64,000 nucleotides of DNA from Lachnospiraceae bacterium (GTDB lineage: Bacteria; Bacillota; Clostridia; Lachnospirales; Lachnospiraceae), in contig CAAGSD010000006.1 in assembly GCA_900772845.1 (NCBI GenBank), forward strand, positions 1 to 64,000, read 5' to 3'. Made by a program: the position numbers and the translations under genes. Of this stretch, positions 60,629 through 64,000 are shown in pieces (positions within the stretch are counted from its first letter, which is position 1; each line of letters opens with the position of its first letter). The notes under the pieces were generated by a model. It worked only from the letters and a program-made list of their open reading frames with translations, was not told the DNA's origin and did not search any database.

Positions 60629-61222
60629 ATGGCAGTAAATCGCGTACCTGTACTGAAAAGATGTAGAGCCCTTGGCCTTGAGCCTTCTTACCTGGGCTAT
60701 GACAAGAAGTCTAACAGAACCTCTGCAAGAGCAGGCAAAAAGGTATCTGAGTACGGACTTCAGTTAAGAGAGAAGCAGAAGGCTAAGTTCATCTATGGCG
60801 TTCTGGAGAAGCCTTTCCGTAACTACTATGAGAAGGCTGATAGAATGAAGGGCATGACCGGTGAAAACCTGATGACCCTGTTAGAGAGCAGACTGGACAA
60901 TGTAGTGTTCAGAATGGGCTTTGCAAGAACCAGAAGAGAAGCAAGACAGATCGTTGACCACAAGCATGTACTTGTAAACGGTAAGTGTGTAAACATTCCT
61001 TCTTACCTGATCAAGGCCGGCGATGTTATCGAGATCAAAGAGAGCGCTAAGTCCATGCAGAGATACAAGGATATCCTTGAGGTAACTGCTGGAAGATTAG
61101 TACCCGAATGGATCGATGCTGATGTTGAGAACTTTAAGGGAACCATCAAGAATCTGCCTACCAGAGAGATGATCGATGTTCCTGTTGACGAGATGCTTAT
61201 CGTCGAGTTGTACTCCAAGTAA
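60629..61222 (+). CDS. rpsD: 30S ribosomal protein S4
   Basis: 197 residues. Conserved RQIVDHKHVLVNGKCVNIPS (S4 RNA-binding domain) and an N-terminal region lacking a zinc knuckle. S4 starts 16S assembly. AGAAGGGA precedes the ATG. Confidence 0.97.
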   Translation: MAVNRVPVLKRCRALGLEPSYLGYDKKSNRTSARAGKKVSEYGLQLREKQKAKFIYGVLEKPFRNYYEKADRMKGMTGENLMTLLESRLDNVVFRMGFARTRREARQIVDHKHVLVNGKCVNIPSYLIKAGDVIEIKESAKSMQRYKDILEVTAGRLVPEWIDADVENFKGTIKNLPTREMIDVPVDEMLIVELYSK

Positions 61223-61326
61223 GTTTTATGTAACCCCAATGAACATTTCCTGTGGAATTTTTTTCCATGGGATATTGTTCGTAAGAACATGTCAACATAT
61301 AAAGTTCGCAAAGGAGGGTATTGGCA

Positions 61327-62286
61327 GTGTTTGATTTTGAAAGACCTAATATTGAGGTCAGCGAGATTTCAGAAGACAAAAAGTATGGTAAATTCGTAGT
61401 AAAACCCCTGGAAAGAGGCTATGGTATTACTCTGGGCAACTCCCTGAGAAGAATCATGCTGTCTTCCCTGCCCGGTGCTGCAGTGAGCCAGATCAAAATT
61501 GAAGGTGTTCTTCATGAGTTCAGTTCTATTCCCGGCGTAAAGGAAGACGTATCTGAGATCATCATGAACATCAAGAGCCTTGCGATCAAGAACAACAGCG
61601 AGACCAACGAGGCTAAGACTGCATATATCGAGTTTGAAGGCGAAGGTGTTGTAAGAGCTTCTGATATCCAGTGTGATCAGGATATTGAGATTCTGAACCC
61701 CGACCTTGTAATCGCTACGCTCAGCGGTAAAGACACTAAGCTTTACATGGAGCTGACCATTACAAGAGGCCGCGGCTACGTAAGTGCCGACAAGAACAAA
61801 CACGAAGATTTACCAATCGGCGTAATTGCCATTGATTCTATCTATACACCTGTAGAGAGAGTTAACGTTACGGTAGAAAATACCCGTGTAGGTCAGAGTA
61901 CTGATTACGACAAGCTTACATTGGATGTATACACCAACGGAACTCTGGCTCCTGATGAGGCAGTCAGCCTGGCAGCCAAGGTGCTCAGCGAGCATCTGAA
62001 CCTGTTCATCGATCTGTCCGAGAATGCTAAGACCGCAGAGGTTATGGTAGAGAAGGAAGACGATGAGAAGGAAAAGGTTCTGGAGATGAGTATCGACGAA
62101 CTGGAGCTGTCCGTTCGTTCTTACAACTGCTTGAAGAGAGCAGGTATCAATACTGTAGAAGAGTTAACCAATAAGACTTCAGAAGATATGATGAAGGTTC
62201 GTAACCTCGGACGTAAATCTTTGGAAGAAGTTCTGGCTAAACTGAAAGAGCTGGGACTGCAGCTGAATCCCAGCGATGAGAACTAA
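61327..62286 (+). CDS. rpoA: RNA polymerase subunit alpha
   Basis: 319 residues. The N-terminal dimerisation domain (RGYGITLGNSLRRIMLSSLP) and the C-terminal domain that binds UP elements (SVRSYNCLKRAGINTVEEL, MKVRNLGRKSLEEV) are both intact. The GTG at 61327 is chosen: GGAGGG ends 8 bases before it, while the TTG two codons upstream is only 2 bases from that box. Confidence 0.97.
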   Translation: MFDFERPNIEVSEISEDKKYGKFVVKPLERGYGITLGNSLRRIMLSSLPGAAVSQIKIEGVLHEFSSIPGVKEDVSEIIMNIKSLAIKNNSETNEAKTAYIEFEGEGVVRASDIQCDQDIEILNPDLVIATLSGKDTKLYMELTITRGRGYVSADKNKHEDLPIGVIAIDSIYTPVERVNVTVENTRVGQSTDYDKLTLDVYTNGTLAPDEAVSLAAKVLSEHLNLFIDLSENAKTAEVMVEKEDDEKEKVLEMSIDELELSVRSYNCLKRAGINTVEELTNKTSEDMMKVRNLGRKSLEEVLAKLKELGLQLNPSDEN

Positions 62287-62439
62287 TCTCGGCTGAACAT
62301 AAAAAGTAAGATTTCCGTATCCGGTAAACCCAAAGTGTTCGGATGCGGTTTATCTCTAAATGGCAAAAATTAACGCATTCGGTAAGTAAGTCCAAAGTGC
62401 ATGGCCGGATGTACCATGAATGGAGAAAGGAAAATTATC

Positions 62440-63045
62440 ATGGCAAAGTACAGAAAACTCGGCAGAACATCTGCACAGAGAAAGGCATTATTAAGAAATC
62501 AGGTAACTGCAGTAATCAACAACGGCAAGATCGTTACCACCGAAGCTAAGGCTAAGGAAGTACAGAAGATCGTTGACGGACTGATCGCTCTGGCAGTAAA
62601 GGAGAAGGATAACTTCGAAACTGTTAAGGTTACCACCAAGGTTGCCCGCAAGGACAAGGACGGCAAGCGTGTTAAGCAGATCGTTGACAAGGAGACCGGT
62701 AAGGTCCTGGCTGAGTCCCATCGTGATAAGGATGGCAAGCTGGTTAAGATCGAGAACGGTGTTACTGTTACTGTATACGACGAAGTTGAGAAGGAGATCA
62801 AGAAGGATCTGCCTACCAGATCTCATGCACGTCGTCAGATGCTGAAGGTTCTGAACCCTGTAGTTGAAGTTCCCGCTGATGCAGCAGGCAAGAAAAAGAA
62901 CACCAAGGAAGTTGACCTGGTTGCAAAGCTCTTCGATGAGTATGCTCCCAAGTATGCTACCCGTAAGGGTGGTTACACCAGAATCGTTAAGATCGGTCAG
63001 CGTAAGGGTGACGCAGCTATGACTGTTGTTCTGGAGCTAGTTTAA
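62440..63045 (+). CDS. rplQ: 50S ribosomal protein L17 with large internal insertion
   Basis: 201 residues, whereas L17 is normally about 112-130. The N-terminus (KYRKLGRTSAQRKALLRN) and C-terminus (LFDEYAPKYATRKGGYTRIV) are standard. About 70 extra residues sit between them (roughly 60-128: basic, with two DKDGK repeats), with a second small insertion near 143-158. Both are in frame and well formed. The ATG at 62440 matches the family start; the ATG at 62401 would add an unsupported leader. Confidence 0.94.
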   Translation: MAKYRKLGRTSAQRKALLRNQVTAVINNGKIVTTEAKAKEVQKIVDGLIALAVKEKDNFETVKVTTKVARKDKDGKRVKQIVDKETGKVLAESHRDKDGKLVKIENGVTVTVYDEVEKEIKKDLPTRSHARRQMLKVLNPVVEVPADAAGKKKNTKEVDLVAKLFDEYAPKYATRKGGYTRIVKIGQRKGDAAMTVVLELV

Positions 63046-63070
63046 TCCATAATTTATAAGCAGACATAAA

Positions 63071-63117
63071 AAAGCGCTTTCGGAAATGATTTAGGTCATT
63101 TCGGAGGCGCTTTTTGT
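63071..63117 (+). terminator. Terminator of the alpha operon
   Basis: A long stem AGCGCTTTCGGAAATGA / TCATTTCGGAGGCGCT followed by a T-run. Confidence 0.92.
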
Positions 63118-63123
63118 GTAGTG

Positions 63124-63239
63124 CGATGAGCCAGGTACAGATTTGTGCTTGCACAAGAATCTATATTTGGCGAATGGACATCGTCGAGTTTTTAAGCGAG
63201 ATGATGTGCAAAGTATACAAATCGAGTAGGAGACAGCCT
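63124..63239 (+). repeat. 116 bp structured dispersed repeat, copy 2
   Basis: The second copy of the element at 40565-40680, again directly downstream of a strong terminator. Same length, no gaps. Differences in the second stem include a T:G pair becoming T:A and an A:T pair becoming G:T, so much of the pairing is kept. Confidence 0.85.
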
Positions 63240-63277
63240 ACTCAATTATTACAGGAAAATGATTGCTGACAAGCGGC

Positions 63278-64000
63278 TTACTTCACCACCTTCTGGAAGT
63301 GCTGGTAATCCTTACAGGAATTCCAGTGTCCACCCCAGGTGAAACCGTGTTCCTTGAACAGTTGATAACACAGATCGTTCTCGTCAATTTTATAAGGGAA
63401 AGAAACACTTCTGTCCGCATATGCTGCTGCACTCTCGGGAGATACCCGTTCACTGCCGTCTTTGCTATAAGTTACATAAGGGTTATAGTAAGGATTGATA
63501 TCGATCGCCAGTCCCAATGCATGCTTGGACAGGGAGGAAGTCCCCTCCACCGGGCGGTAGTTGAAGCAGGAGGTATTGTTATCCTCCATGGAGGCGAGAT
63601 CATCTCCATCGTATTCATCGATCAAAAGTACCTTTTCCAGCTGGTATTCATTACAATACAGTTCATAAAAGATCTCTGCCAGGTCCTGTGCAATCGCTTT
63701 GTTGCAGATCAGTTCACCTTCTGCAGGATTTCCTTCAAAATCATAATGCAGGATGTGGATATATCTCAGATCATCATAGCCAATTTCGACAGATTTCAAC
63801 AGGTCTTCCGAAGTTCCTTCTGAGTTATCCACAGTAGCTGGATAAGAAACACCTGTTATATATCTTTGCAATTTCTCGGATAAAGGCTCATAATAGAAGC
63901 CCTCCGACAAGGTGGTCCGCTGGTCTGCCATGAGCTCTCCGTTCAGGGAAACACCGGTAAGAACGGTGTTTTCTGTCATGGAAGATTCTTCCTGCAGGAT
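63278..64000 (-). CDS. M15-family D-Ala-D-Ala carboxypeptidase (VanY-like), 5' end missing
   Basis: The frame is open to the window edge, so the N-terminus (and probably a signal peptide or membrane anchor) is missing; at least 240 residues are present. The zinc site of M15 peptidases is visible: SKHALGLAIDINPYYNP (His and Asp) and HWNSCKDYQHFQK (final His). These enzymes trim peptidoglycan stem peptides or D-Ala-D-Ala outside the membrane. It faces the rplQ terminator and the dispersed repeat. Confidence 0.88.
   Translation of the reverse strand: MLQEESSMTENTVLTGVSLNGELMADQRTTLSEGFYYEPLSEKLQRYITGVSYPATVDNSEGTSEDLLKSVEIGYDDLRYIHILHYDFEGNPAEGELICNKAIAQDLAEIFYELYCNEYQLEKVLLIDEYDGDDLASMEDNNTSCFNYRPVEGTSSLSKHALGLAIDINPYYNPYVTYSKDGSERVSPESAAAYADRSVSFPYKIDENDLCYQLFKEHGFTWGGHWNSCKDYQHFQKVVK

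Noticed and set aside
1..64000. tRNA, rRNA, insertion sequence or prophage genes
   Set aside because: I looked through the gaps and saw no tRNA-like cloverleaf, rRNA segment, transposase or phage structural gene that I could support.

Overview
The window looks like a chromosomal segment of a gut Lachnospiraceae-type Firmicute (Clostridia). The sequence reasons are: strong AGGAGG ribosome binding sites, Firmicute-type promoters with 17 bp spacers, a sufCBDSU iron-sulfur operon, a CIRCE heat-shock operator, a sortase-anchored surface protein, a CstA transporter, and a complete S10-spc-alpha ribosomal protein locus with the zinc-type S14 and an enlarged L17. The species cannot be fixed from the sequence alone.

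Region 1 (1-7 kb): the end of murF, then ddl (cell wall), an AT-rich YhcG/DUF1016 nuclease-like gene that looks acquired, a CIRCE-controlled zinc-finger-less DnaJ, and a small DUF6110-like protein paired with a P1B-type metal ATPase. Region 2 (7-12.2 kb): the sufC-B-D-S-U operon behind a promoter framed by a perfect inverted repeat. Region 3 (12.2-30.8 kb): short transcription units. These include a DUF1622 membrane protein, CstA with an uncharacterised partner, DegV, a MarR regulator with two operator-like dyads, a coiled-coil protein encoded by 21 bp tandem repeats, a P-loop kinase-like protein, a nucleotidase/guanylate-kinase-like fusion, an AraR-like regulator, a KdpE/short KdpD pair without Kdp pump genes, a DUF1538 membrane protein with a double PII-like protein, an acyltransferase, an rRNA methyltransferase-like protein, an AT-rich AAA ATPase followed by a broken partner gene, and a BmrR-type MerR regulator.

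Region 4 (30.8-40.5 kb): a giant surface protein of about 2,555 residues, with signal peptide, beta-helix modules, MBG/YDG, Ig-like and InlB-like domains and an SPNTGD sorting signal. A 5 bp tandem duplication breaks it into two frames. A PutP-type sodium/solute symporter follows. Region 5 (40.5-63.1 kb): a non-coding stretch of about 1.4 kb with a 116 bp structured dispersed repeat and an exact 52 bp tandem array of hairpins, then the S10 promoter and leader and rpsJ to rplQ. Two polytopic membrane protein genes interrupt the usual order (secY-X-adk and infA-Y-rpmJ), and several intergenic gaps hold families of long hairpins. The second copy of the 116 bp repeat follows the rplQ terminator, and a leftward M15 peptidase runs off the right edge.

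The most unusual material is the non-coding architecture around the ribosomal locus: the 52 bp array, the 116 bp element lying just after two unrelated terminators, and the hairpin family in the spc and alpha gaps. Next come the duplication-disrupted adhesin, the DUF1538/PII pair and the nucleotidase-kinase fusion.
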